Positions 1 to 7,544 of a stretch of 37,247 nt of DNA are shown here, piece after piece; within the stretch, counting starts at the first letter, position 1, and every line of letters begins with the position of its first letter. The stretch spans positions 1 to 37,247 of the forward strand of contig WGCN01000083.1 in NCBI GenBank assembly GCA_015493745.1, written 5' to 3'. Position numbers and translations under genes: made by a program. This DNA is from Calditrichales bacterium. GTDB taxonomy: Bacteria > Calditrichota > Calditrichia > Calditrichales > J004. The notes under the pieces are model-generated. The model ran no database searches. It saw only the letters and a program-made list of their open reading frames with translations, and was not told where the DNA came from.

Positions 1-50
1 CAACCTATCCGACAAAACCAATAAAAGTTTTATCCCACCCATGACCTTCC

Positions 51-75
51 CCCCTTCTCTTCGCAAGAGAAGGGG
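51..75. repeat. Repeat module A, left copy 1 (perfect 11-bp hairpin)
   Basis: The arms CCCCTTCTCTT and AAGAGAAGGGG pair perfectly around a 3-nt loop (CGC), followed by CGGGGGATGAG. The form C-rich arm, short loop, G-rich arm, then a GGGGGTGAGG-like tail is shared with the modules at 250-288, 36813-36856 and 37057-37096. There is no T-tract on either side, so it does not look like a normal terminator. Confidence 0.75.
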
Positions 76-157
76 CGGGGGATGAGTTCCCAACCTGGCC
101 GGAGGGCTAAAGGGCGGCGTTAAAACCCAATCCTGGCAATGGGTGTTCATTCATGCC

Positions 158-288
158 CGAATCCGTTAAAACGGATTCGTGAGAAATTCACCTCCCTTCC
201 ACCCACCCGGATGAATCCGGGGGTTACTTCCTTTTACCCATTCACTGCTCCTCTCCCCGAATGGTTGGGGAGGGGTTGGGGGTGAGGC
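158..288. repeat. Composite repeat B-C-A, left copy
   Basis: Module B (158-179) is a palindrome with 10-bp arms (CGAATCCGTT / AACGGATTCG) and a 2-nt loop. Module C (206-221) is CCCGGAT-GA-ATCCGGG, extended by GGTTA. Module A (about 250-288) is CTCTCCCC..GGGGAGGGG with a GGGGGTGAGG tail. B and C are separated by 26 bp that contain TTCAC and TCCCTTC, as in the right-hand copy at 36966-37096. The sequence shows a repeated composite unit. That it belongs to a genome-wide REP-like family is inference. Confidence 0.75.
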
Positions 289-324
289 ATAGCGGGTATA
301 AACCCATTAACCTGCCAATATCCG

Positions 325-355
325 CAAAAAAAACGCGCGCCACATGGCGCGCGTT
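325..355 (-). terminator. Rho-independent terminator of the BI-1 family gene
   Basis: On the minus strand, about 28 bp after the stop codon, a perfect 10-bp stem (AACGCGCGCC / GGCGCGCGTT) with an ACAT loop is followed by eight T residues. This is a textbook intrinsic terminator for the 383-1114 gene, and it separates that transcript from the repeat region to its left. Confidence 0.88.
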
Positions 356-382
356 GATGAACACTTTATGGACAGGAGCGCT

Positions 383-1114
383 TTAGTCGCGGGTTTTAGC
401 CAACAGGCGCAGTATTTCCAGATAGAGCCATACCAGGGTAACGGTAAGCCCAAAGGCCCCATACCACTCCATATACTGCGGAGCGCCGCGCTCGGCCCCT
501 TTTTCTATAAAATCAAAATCCAGCACCAGGTTCATGGAGGCAATGCCCACCACCACCAGGCTGAATAATATGCCGAAAAAGCCGCCCTCATGAATCATCG
601 GCAGGCGGATACCGAAAAACATCAGTACAAAATCGAGCAGATAAACCAGAAAAATACCGCCCGTGGCGCTGACGACCATCATCTTAAAATTTTCGGTCAC
701 CTTGATTCTGCCGGTCTTATACAAAAACAGCAGCGAGAAAAACACGGCAAAGGTCAGCGTAACCGCCTGAAAAACGATACCCGGGTAACGGCTTTCCATA
801 AAAGCGGAAATACCACCCAGGGCCAGTCCTTCCAGCACGGCATACACCGGCGCCGAATAGCGGGCCACCGTCGGTTTAAAAACGGTAACCAGGGCCGCTA
901 CCAGTCCTCCGATCACGCCAAACATGATGAACGGACTGACCGAGGCCATATCCATGGTTGTAAAAAATTTGTCCCACACATACCAGGCGGAAACAACCAC
1001 CAGGCCCAGCATGGCAAATGATTTGTTGACCACGCCTTCAATGGTCATGCGCTCGCCGATTACCATCGACGGGCTGAACTTTTTCTCCGAAAGTACAGGA
1101 TTTCCCGAACGCAT
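383..1114 (-). CDS. Bax inhibitor-1/YccA family membrane protein
   Basis: A 243-residue integral membrane protein with seven apparent hydrophobic helices (roughly 31-50, 61-79, 89-105, 113-131, 145-165, 178-199 and 217-238). It matches the bacterial BI-1/YccA subgroup with the C-terminal signature FDFIEKGAERGAPQYMEWYG. BI-1 relatives (TMBIM superfamily) are linked to calcium leak and, for YccA, to modulation of the FtsH protease; the role here is unknown. The chosen ATG is preceded by AAGGAG with normal spacing. It is a single-gene unit: a good terminator lies downstream and about 100 bp of non-coding sequence separates it from the potassium uptake genes. Family assignment is firm, function is not. 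Confidence 0.9.
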   Translation of the reverse strand: MRSGNPVLSEKKFSPSMVIGERMTIEGVVNKSFAMLGLVVVSAWYVWDKFFTTMDMASVSPFIMFGVIGGLVAALVTVFKPTVARYSAPVYAVLEGLALGGISAFMESRYPGIVFQAVTLTFAVFFSLLFLYKTGRIKVTENFKMMVVSATGGIFLVYLLDFVLMFFGIRLPMIHEGGFFGILFSLVVVGIASMNLVLDFDFIEKGAERGAPQYMEWYGAFGLTVTLVWLYLEILRLLAKTRD

Positions 1115-1213
1115 TACTTTCTCCTTATTTTGGTTTTTTCGTATAATATAATCAAAGCAGATGAAAAATGAATGAAGATATACGGAAAAACGGCACAGGT
1201 GTTCCCATAATCG

Positions 1214-1867
1214 TTACAGGGTTTCCATGCGCTCCAGGTCTTTGTTCTTCCCCACCACCACCAACACATCGCTATCCTTTAAAATATAATCCCCGGTGGG
1301 GATAACCACCTTGTCTTCGGGCAGAATTTCCTTGATCAACACCACCTGAATACCATACTTACGGCGCACATCCAGTTCAACAAGCGATTTGCCCGACCAG
1401 CCGGTGGGCACGGTCACCTCCACAAAACCATGATCCTTACCGATGGGGAAATAATCCAGCAAATTGTTGCTTTGCATGGTGTAGGCCACGCGCTTGGCCG
1501 TATCCCGTTCCGGGAAAACGATCTGTGTGGCGCCGATCTTGTCCAGGATTTTGGCATGATCCGCCGTAAAAGCCTTAACGATGATATTTTTCACCTTCAG
1601 TTCTTTCAAATAGAGGGTGATGAGAATGCTGGTGTCGATGCTTTCCCCCACCGACACGATGACATTGTCAAACTCATTCAGTTCAAAGTTGGCCAAAACA
1701 TCGCGCTGAGTGGCGTCGGCGATGACCGCTTTTTCCACGATATCCTTTACGCTGTCCACCTTGGCGTCATCAATATCGATGGCCATAACGCCCGCGCCGG
1801 CCGCGCTCAGGTATTTGCACAGGTAATAACCGAAACTGCTTATGCCGATAACAGCGATGTGTTGCAT
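1214..1867 (-). CDS. trkA: Potassium uptake regulatory subunit, TrkA/KtrA family
   Basis: A 217-residue cytoplasmic gating subunit with a single RCK module: an N-terminal Rossmann (RCK_N) domain at about 1-125 and an RCK_C domain at about 135-217. This single-copy size is that of KtrA; two-module TrkA proteins are about twice as long. Nucleotide binding gates the K+ channel subunit in this family. The glycine-rich loop reads GISSFG (residues 8-13), so the usual second glycine of GxGxxG is Ser, while the acidic residue after strand 2 (Asp31, AIDID) is kept. The gene starts 8 bp after trkH, so the two are almost certainly co-transcribed and form one transporter. Confidence 0.92.
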   Translation of the reverse strand: MQHIAVIGISSFGYYLCKYLSAAGAGVMAIDIDDAKVDSVKDIVEKAVIADATQRDVLANFELNEFDNVIVSVGESIDTSILITLYLKELKVKNIIVKAFTADHAKILDKIGATQIVFPERDTAKRVAYTMQSNNLLDYFPIGKDHGFVEVTVPTGWSGKSLVELDVRRKYGIQVVLIKEILPEDKVVIPTGDYILKDSDVLVVVGKNKDLERMETL

Positions 1868-1875
1868 GACTTCTC

Positions 1876-3258
1876 CTATCCGATTAATAGATCTTCTTTT
1901 GCCAGTTGATATTTGACGGAGTGCTTTTTACTGATGGCCAGGGCCAGGGTCAGCGGACCCAGCCGACCGACAAACATCAACAGTGTAATCAAAATACGCC
2001 CGGCCTCGGATAAATGGGAGGTTATGCCCATGGACAGCCCCACGGTACCGAAAGCCGATGTGGCTTCAAAGAGAATTTCCAGAAACAGTCCCCGGCTTTC
2101 CTGATGGGAATGGCCGGAAAGTTCCGTAAACAACAACAGGGTGGTAAACAAAATAACCACCAGCGAAGAAAAAATGGCAATGGTCACCGCCCGGGATACC
2201 GCCGATTCCGGTATGGTGCGGTTCATCATTTGCGTGTGTTCCCTGTTTTTAAAGCGGGCCCGGGCAAAGGAAAGGATGGTGGCAAAGGTGGTGGTTTTAA
2301 TCCCCCCTCCCGTGGAGGAAGGCGAGGCGCCGATAAACATCAAAATCAGCATAAAAAACAGGGTGCCGTTGCTGAGCATGCCCAGATTGACGGAATTAAA
2401 ACCGGCCGTACGCGTGGTGACCGATTGAAAAAAAGCCTCCAGTATCTTTTTGGGCCAGGGCAGATGATTTAGGGAATTGCCCCATTCAAACAGCATCATG
2501 GTTACAAAACCGAAAGCAATCAGCAACAAAGAGGCCGACAAGACAACACGGGAGTGCAGCGATAGTTTTTTAAAGCGCAACGGGCGCGGCGTATGCTGCA
2601 GTTCAAACACAACGATAAACCCCAGTCCGCCGGCGATGATCAGCAGGGATATCACCATTATCACCAGCACATCTCCCTGATAGGCGATCAGACTGTCGCT
2701 GAACAGCGCAAAGCCGGCATTGCAAAAGGCGGAAACCGCATGAAAAACGCCAAACCACACGGCCCTGGCCCAGGGCATATCCATGGCAAAACGCAGGGTC
2801 AGCAACACGGCCCCCACCAGCTCCGTGAGCAAGGTGGCGGCAAAGATGGTGCGCAGGAGTTTGCGCATACCGCGCATGGGCATCTGGCTGAAGGTGGCCT
2901 CCAGCATGTCCCGGCTGCCCAGGCTCAACCTCCCGGCAAACAGGGTGATAAAGGCCACGGAAAAGGTCATGATACCCAGCCCGCCCATTTGAATCAGCAC
3001 CAGCAGGATCACCTGCCCGGCAAAGGTAAATTTTGTGGCCGTATCCACAACGATCAAACCGGTCACGCAGGTGGCGGAGGTGGCGGTAAAAAAGGAATCG
3101 GTTAAACTAAGGGGCGCCCCGTGAACGGCAAAGGGCTGGTGTAGTAAAAAAGTGCCTGCCAGAATAATCGCGGCAAAACTGAGCAGAAAAAGACGCTCCG
3201 GAATAAAAAAGTTCTTGATGCGCAGCCACAGTAGCCGATGTCCGGAAAAGAGGGTCAT
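1876..3258 (-). CDS. trkH: Potassium (or Na+-coupled K+) transporter membrane subunit, TrkH/KtrB family
   Basis: A 460-residue polytopic inner-membrane protein of the SKT superfamily. Four pore-loop repeats can be read: TSATCVTGL (60-68), AFCNAGF (177-183), TRTAGFN (282-288) and TSAFGTVGL (400-408). Each holds the selectivity-filter glycine. The PSSTGGGIKTTT segment after the third repeat (312-324) is the intramembrane gating-loop region. The length is nearer to KtrB than to long TrkH proteins, and it pairs with the short single-RCK subunit immediately downstream, so KtrAB is the better functional analogy. It starts about 110 bp from the FKBP gene, beyond that gene's terminator, so it should have its own promoter. 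Confidence 0.93.
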   Translation of the reverse strand: MTLFSGHRLLWLRIKNFFIPERLFLLSFAAIILAGTFLLHQPFAVHGAPLSLTDSFFTATSATCVTGLIVVDTATKFTFAGQVILLVLIQMGGLGIMTFSVAFITLFAGRLSLGSRDMLEATFSQMPMRGMRKLLRTIFAATLLTELVGAVLLTLRFAMDMPWARAVWFGVFHAVSAFCNAGFALFSDSLIAYQGDVLVIMVISLLIIAGGLGFIVVFELQHTPRPLRFKKLSLHSRVVLSASLLLIAFGFVTMMLFEWGNSLNHLPWPKKILEAFFQSVTTRTAGFNSVNLGMLSNGTLFFMLILMFIGASPSSTGGGIKTTTFATILSFARARFKNREHTQMMNRTIPESAVSRAVTIAIFSSLVVILFTTLLLFTELSGHSHQESRGLFLEILFEATSAFGTVGLSMGITSHLSEAGRILITLLMFVGRLGPLTLALAISKKHSVKYQLAKEDLLIG

Positions 3259-3327
3259 AAGCCGGTCCTGATAAGCAATGGATATTTCAGATTTGTTAAA
3301 GGGCTGAATTTACAGGATAAAGGGAAA

Positions 3328-3360
3328 GAAAAAAAGGGCCACACGCCGGCGGCCCTTTTA
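3328..3360 (-). terminator. Terminator downstream of the FKBP gene
   Basis: The arms AAAAGGGCC (3332-3340) and GGCCCTTTT (3351-3359) enclose a loop of about 10 nt. On the minus strand the stem runs into a T-rich tail. It lies just past the slyD-like stop codon and ahead of trkH, so it separates the two transcripts. Confidence 0.75.
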
Positions 3361-3367
3361 ATTGGGT

Positions 3368-3850
3368 TTAATGCTGGTGACCACCCGGGCCGTGGACATG
3401 GCCGTGGGCCAGTTCTTCCTCGGTAGCTTCGCGGACTTCCGTTACCTTGACATCGAAATGCAGGGTCTCTCCCGCCAGGGGATGGTTGCCGTCCAGCATG
3501 ATGGTATCGCCGAAAATCTTGGAAACCGTAAACAACTGCACACCCTGCTCACCCTGGGTTTGCACTTCCATACCGACCCGGATATCATCCACGCCTTCAA
3601 ACTGGTCGCGTTTCACCTGAACAACAGCCTCCTCATTGCGCAGGCCGTAGGCCTTCTCCGGCGGAATGCTGACCTGGATGGCATCGCCGGCCTCTTTATC
3701 GAGCAGAGCCTCTTCCAGACCGGGGATGATATTTCCGTAACCTTGCAGGTAATATAGCGGTTCACGTCCTTCGGAACTATCCAGAACTTCACCGTTATCA
3801 TTTGTTAACGTGTAGTCGATACCCACCACACTTTTTTCACTGATCTTCAT
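3368..3850 (-). CDS. slyD: SlyD-type FKBP peptidyl-prolyl cis-trans isomerase
   Basis: A 160-residue cytoplasmic FKBP. The fold is split as in SlyD: FKBP strands at about 1-70, an inserted IF chaperone flap at about 70-125 (AYGLRNEEAVVQVKRDQF onward), then the closing FKBP strands ending DVKVTEVREA. The YLQGYGNIIPGLEEAL segment is the family's hallmark. The C-terminal tail HGHVHGPGGHQH has five histidines in 12 residues, a shorter version of the metal-binding tail through which E. coli SlyD handles nickel; there are no cysteines in it. It is preceded by AAAGGACC as a ribosome site. It is monocistronic, closed by the terminator at 3328-3360. Confidence 0.93.
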   Translation of the reverse strand: MKISEKSVVGIDYTLTNDNGEVLDSSEGREPLYYLQGYGNIIPGLEEALLDKEAGDAIQVSIPPEKAYGLRNEEAVVQVKRDQFEGVDDIRVGMEVQTQGEQGVQLFTVSKIFGDTIMLDGNHPLAGETLHFDVKVTEVREATEEELAHGHVHGPGGHQH

Positions 3851-3958
3851 AATGGTCCTTTATTTTTTATATTGATGATACCGCAAGTTAATATGATTCC
3901 GAGAAAAAAGGAAATTTAATCATCATGCGGCCAGACTCCTTATCCGGAAGCCCCGGGA

Positions 3959-5245
3959 TTATATTTCCAGTTTCCATGTTTCACGCGCCTGCCGTTCCAG
4001 TTCCTCGCGGAATTTGGGATGGGCTATGTTGATCAGGGCGCGGGCGCGCTCGCGTAAACTTTTCCCGTACAGATAGGCCACGCCGTACTCGGTCACAATA
4101 TAATGGGCGTGGGCCCGTGTGGTCACCACCCCCGCTCCCGGGGTCAGCACCGGGGCAATACGTGAGATGGTATCATTTTTAGCCGTGGAAGGCAGGGCGA
4201 TAATCGGCTTGCCCCCTTCGGACAGCGCCGCGCCGCGCATAAAATCCATCTGTCCGCCCACGCCACTGTATATGTGCGTCCCCATGGAATCGGCACATAT
4301 CTGTCCGGACAGATCCACCTGCAGGGCGCTGTTGATGGCTACCACCTTTTTATTTTGACGGATGACATAGGTATTGTTGGTGTATTGCACATCCAGAAAA
4401 ACAATCTCGGGATTATCATCAATAAAGTCGTATAGTTCCCGTGTGCCCATGGCAAAGCTGGTAACCACCTTGCCCGGATGTTTGGTCTTATGGCGATTGG
4501 ATATGGCGCCGCGTTTCATCAGATTGAGGATGCCGTCGGAAAACATTTCCGTATGGATACCGAGGTCTTTGTGGTTTTCCATGGCGGCCAGAGCGGCATC
4601 CGGTATGGCGCCGATACCCATTTGCAGGCAGGAGCCGTCCTCCACCAGTTCGGCAATCAGCCGGCCGATTTTACGCGTTACCTCCGTTTGGGGCGCCGGC
4701 CGGTGTTCCACCAACGGCGTGTCGATCTCCACAACCGAATCGAACAGTTTACGGCCCAAAAAGGAATCCCCGTGGGTGCGGGGCATATTGGGGTTAATCT
4801 GCGCCACCACTTTGTCGGCCATCTCGATGGCCGCCTTGGTGGCTTCCACCGAAATCCCCAGGGTACACATGCCGTGACGATCGGGCGGGGAAACCTGTAC
4901 CAGTACCGAATCCACCTTTTGTACCCTGCGCCGGAAAAGTTGGGGCACCTCGGAAAGAAAAATGGGAATATAATCGGCATGACCCTGTTGAACCAGCTTA
5001 CGGGTGGGCGCGCCGACAAAAAAACAGCGGTTGCGCAAATGCCCCTGTAACCTGGCCGGGTCTATGGTATCGGGCTGTTCGGTGTGCAATTGCATTACGG
5101 TAATATCTTTTTTAGTCAACGCGTGCTCATACAGGGCCTCCAGCAGGGCAACCGGTGTGGCGGCCATGGAATGGGTATATACATATTCTCCGGAATTAAT
5201 AATGGACACCGCTTCCCGGGCGCTGTCCACACGATTTTCAGCCAT
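3959..5245 (-). CDS. Acetyl-CoA hydrolase/transferase family protein (4-hydroxybutyrate or acetate CoA-transferase type)
   Basis: A 428-residue cytosolic class I CoA-transferase. The N-terminal half contains the GIGAIPDAAL loop (211-220). The probable catalytic glutamate is Glu233 in GIHTEMFSDG, which in this family forms the glutamyl-CoA thioester. The C-terminal half has SGVGGQMDFMRGA and TEYGVAYLYGKSLRERA, typical of the 4-hydroxybutyrate/butyryl-CoA:acetate transferase clade. The size is close to that of AbfT/Cat2. The exact acyl substrate cannot be read from sequence; acetate with a short acyl-CoA is likely. AGGAG lies upstream of the ATG at normal spacing. It is divergent from the PTS EIIA gene. 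Confidence 0.88.
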   Translation of the reverse strand: MAENRVDSAREAVSIINSGEYVYTHSMAATPVALLEALYEHALTKKDITVMQLHTEQPDTIDPARLQGHLRNRCFFVGAPTRKLVQQGHADYIPIFLSEVPQLFRRRVQKVDSVLVQVSPPDRHGMCTLGISVEATKAAIEMADKVVAQINPNMPRTHGDSFLGRKLFDSVVEIDTPLVEHRPAPQTEVTRKIGRLIAELVEDGSCLQMGIGAIPDAALAAMENHKDLGIHTEMFSDGILNLMKRGAISNRHKTKHPGKVVTSFAMGTRELYDFIDDNPEIVFLDVQYTNNTYVIRQNKKVVAINSALQVDLSGQICADSMGTHIYSGVGGQMDFMRGAALSEGGKPIIALPSTAKNDTISRIAPVLTPGAGVVTTRAHAHYIVTEYGVAYLYGKSLRERARALINIAHPKFREELERQARETWKLEI

Positions 5246-5280
5246 TATTAAGTTCTCCTGATTTAAAAAAAGTATACTTC

Positions 5281-5302
5281 GCCTTAAATTTACGAATAAG
5301 GC
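5281..5302. promoter_or_regulatory. Inverted repeat in the divergent CoA-transferase / EIIA intergenic region
   Basis: GCCTTA (5281-5286) and TAAGGC (5297-5302) flank a 10-bp AT-rich centre. The dyad sits just upstream of TATACT on the minus strand (5271-5276), a possible -10 for the CoA-transferase gene, about 26 bp before its ATG. An operator is one reading; a chance dyad is the other. No clear -35 was found. Confidence 0.3.
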
Positions 5303-5397
5303 AATACCATGGAAACATAAAAGATAGTCATTTTGCGATTATTTTCAGGAAAACAGAGAAAAACGCCCTATTCCATACCGCTCATTTTTTTATCGTT

Positions 5398-5425
5398 TTG
5401 ATTACAGAGCAAGCTTACCTAAATT
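5398..5425 (+). promoter_or_regulatory. Candidate promoter for the EIIA-kinase operon
   Basis: TTGATT (5398-5403), a 16-bp spacer, then TAAATT (5420-5425), both four of six matches to the sigma-70 consensus. The ATG is 23 bp downstream, with AAGGAG at 5438-5443. It is the best candidate in the 203-bp divergent region, but AT-rich sequence makes chance matches common. Confidence 0.35.
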
Positions 5426-5448
5426 AGAGAAAAGGACAAGGAGCAGGC

Positions 5449-5904
5449 ATGAGTTTGAGCGAATATATTACCCCGGAACATATAAAAACACCATTAACAG
5501 CCACGACACGGGATGACGCCATCCGCGAACTGATTGAATTGATCGCCCCGCGGCTAACGGATAGCGAGAAGGCTTATAAAGCCGTTTTGGAACGGGAAAA
5601 AATAATGACCACCGGCGTGGGCAACGGTCTGGCCATCCCCCATTGCAAACATGAATCCTGCCCCGACTTCGCCATCGCCCTGGGCGTTCACCCCACCGGC
5701 GTCGACTTCCGGTCCGTAGATAACAAAGAGGCCCGTATCATTGTATTACTGGTTGGCCCGGAAAACAGTCCGGCTCAGCACATTAAACTGCTCAGTCGCA
5801 TCTCCCGCCTGCTCAACAACAAGGAGTTCCGGGAAAAAATATTAAACGCCTCTTCCGCTCAGGAAATAGCGGAGCTGATCGATGAATACGATAACACCCT
5901 GTAA
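5449..5904 (+). CDS. PTS EIIA component, fructose/nitrogen (PTS_EIIA_2) type
   Basis: A 151-residue single-domain cytoplasmic EIIA protein. The phosphoryl-accepting histidine is His65 in GNGLAIPHCKHE, the signature of the EIIA-Fru/EIIA-Ntr (PtsN) family. EIIA-Ntr proteins are usually regulators rather than transport components; they affect potassium handling, nitrogen and stress responses in Proteobacteria. No EIIB or EIIC domain is fused. A good AAGGAG ribosome site lies 5 bp before the ATG. It lies 25 bp upstream of a membrane Ser/Thr kinase and in the same transcription unit, about 7 kb before genes for HPr and enzyme I that could phosphorylate it. A ptsN-like regulatory role is the likelier reading. 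Confidence 0.9.
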   Translation: MSLSEYITPEHIKTPLTATTRDDAIRELIELIAPRLTDSEKAYKAVLEREKIMTTGVGNGLAIPHCKHESCPDFAIALGVHPTGVDFRSVDNKEARIIVLLVGPENSPAQHIKLLSRISRLLNNKEFREKILNASSAQEIAELIDEYDNTL

Positions 5905-5929
5905 CTAATCGGCAAATCAGGCTGGTCGT

Positions 5930-7387
5930 ATGTCCAAAAATGAAAAAAACACCGTCATCAGCGGCTATCGCATCATCGAAAAGATCGGCGAAGGCGGCAT
6001 GGCAGAGATTTATACCGCCCGGCAGGCTGCCTTGCGCCGCATGGTGGTTATTAAAAAGCTCAAAGACCCCAACCGTGAAATCGTCGCCCGTTTTAAAAAG
6101 GAAGCCCTGCTCAGTGCCGGCTTCAGCCAGGAAAATGTTCTGAGCATTTACGATTTTATTTATCACGGCCGCAGCTACTATCTGGTGATGGAATATGTGG
6201 ACGGCGAGGATCTGCGCACCCTCCTGGACCGTCATTCCCCCTTCCCCATCGACATCGCCGTTCTGATCATTCTGGAAATCGCCCGCGGGCTGGAGTACAC
6301 CCATAATCAGAATATCATCCACCGCGACATAAAACCCGGCAATATCCTGATCTCCCGGGAGGGGAAGGTTAAACTGATCGATTTTGGCGTGGCCAAGGAC
6401 GACGATGACTCCAAGCTGACCATGACCGGGCTTATCGTCGGCACCCCCGCCTATATGTCCCCGGAACAGGCCCACGGCGATCCGCTGACCCCGCAAAGCG
6501 ACCTTTACGCCCTGGGTATTTTACTGTACGAGATGCTCACCGGACTGAAACCATTTTACGGATCCAACAACACGGAAATTCTGGCCAAGATCATCAAGGG
6601 ACGCTATACGGCCGCGCCGGTACTCAACCCGGAAATTCCCCGTAAAATTCAACGCATCATCCGTAAATCCCTGCACCGCGACCGACGCAGGCGCTATAAA
6701 ACCGCCACCGCCATGATCCATGATCTGGAGAAAACCCTGCCCTGGCAACATCGCGGCCGTAAAAAAATCATTCTGGCCCGTTTTCTGGAACAACTGGAAA
6801 ACACCCCGGCGGTCACCACCGATGAAACGCTGAAAATGAGTATGGCCGAAAATGCCTCCGGCAGGGGCTGGCAAAGCTGGCGGGTGTTACTGCTGCTCTC
6901 CTTCATACTGGTCTCCTTTAGCACCCTGCAACGCTTTCACAAAACCCAGATGGGCTATATGCGCCTGGAGCACAGCGGGGTCAATCTGGAAGTCGAGGTG
7001 GATCGCCGCCCCGTAACCGTCCGGCATTCCGGCGCCCTGATCGGCCCCTATTTAAAAGGGACGCACGAAATAACCGCCCGGGATATTCTGAGCAACGCCA
7101 GCTATATCCGCCGCTTCACCCTGGCGCCAGCCGATACAGCCCTCATCCGGCTGCAGTTTCCGGGGAATATGCAAAGCAGCTCCACCCGTTTCCTCATATC
7201 GGCGCCGGGGGCACAACTTTATATCGATGATATGCGTATCGAGAACAGTTCCCAAACCCTGCGGATGGCGCCGGGCTGGCATCATATCCGCATCAGCCGC
7301 GGCGACCGGACTCTTATCGACGAACAGCGCTTTTTCCGGCCGGCCGAGAGCTATACCTTTGTCTATGATCTTTCTCCCAACCGCTGA
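5930..7387 (+). CDS. Membrane Ser/Thr protein kinase with extracytoplasmic PEGA-like region
   Basis: A 485-residue Hanks-type kinase. The kinase domain occupies about 12-270: glycine loop GEGGMAEIY (20-28), a lysine in VVIKKL (Lys42), HRDIKPGN (131-138, catalytic Asp133), DFG (151-153) and GTPAYMSPEQ (171-180). All key residues are present, so it should be active. After a basic linker, one transmembrane helix (about 317-335) leads to an outer region of about 150 residues holding two beta-rich repeats (345-415 and 420-480). These resemble PEGA carbohydrate- or surface-associated domains, for example the LYIDDMRI and APGWHHIRISRGD segments. The kinase side is cytoplasmic and the C-terminus periplasmic, so an envelope signal could be transmitted inward. 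The neighbouring EIIA and the cytoplasmic PTS proteins are candidate targets by inference only. Confidence 0.93.
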   Translation: MSKNEKNTVISGYRIIEKIGEGGMAEIYTARQAALRRMVVIKKLKDPNREIVARFKKEALLSAGFSQENVLSIYDFIYHGRSYYLVMEYVDGEDLRTLLDRHSPFPIDIAVLIILEIARGLEYTHNQNIIHRDIKPGNILISREGKVKLIDFGVAKDDDDSKLTMTGLIVGTPAYMSPEQAHGDPLTPQSDLYALGILLYEMLTGLKPFYGSNNTEILAKIIKGRYTAAPVLNPEIPRKIQRIIRKSLHRDRRRRYKTATAMIHDLEKTLPWQHRGRKKIILARFLEQLENTPAVTTDETLKMSMAENASGRGWQSWRVLLLLSFILVSFSTLQRFHKTQMGYMRLEHSGVNLEVEVDRRPVTVRHSGALIGPYLKGTHEITARDILSNASYIRRFTLAPADTALIRLQFPGNMQSSSTRFLISAPGAQLYIDDMRIENSSQTLRMAPGWHHIRISRGDRTLIDEQRFFRPAESYTFVYDLSPNR

Positions 7388-7544
7388 TATCCAGACCCGG
7401 TAAACCGGCCATCCCGGAAAGTGCTTTGCGCTGTTTTCTCTCTTTTTCCGTTTAAATCCGGTTTCATTTCTTTTTCTTTAGTGCCTTCGATCAAGATCAC
7501 CCGAATCACTCCGATAAGATTTAAAACCATTAAACCCGGAAACA

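Larger units (their letters stand above)
1..324. other. Non-coding intergenic stretch rich in palindromic repeats
   Basis: No credible reading frame is present here. The stretch holds two G/C-rich hairpin modules, one AATCCGTT-type palindrome and one CCCGGAT-type palindrome, listed separately. The same modules recur in the same order near the other end of the window. The flanking bases (1-48 and 80-157) show nothing recognisable. Confidence 0.8.

Noticed and set aside
51..75. Rho-independent terminator at the left-end hairpin
   Set aside because: The stem is perfect but there is no T-run on either side, and the same hairpin type recurs as a repeat module.
158..226. CRISPR array or attachment site
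   Set aside because: The palindromic modules are not regularly spaced identical repeats with unique spacers, and no cas or integrase gene is present.
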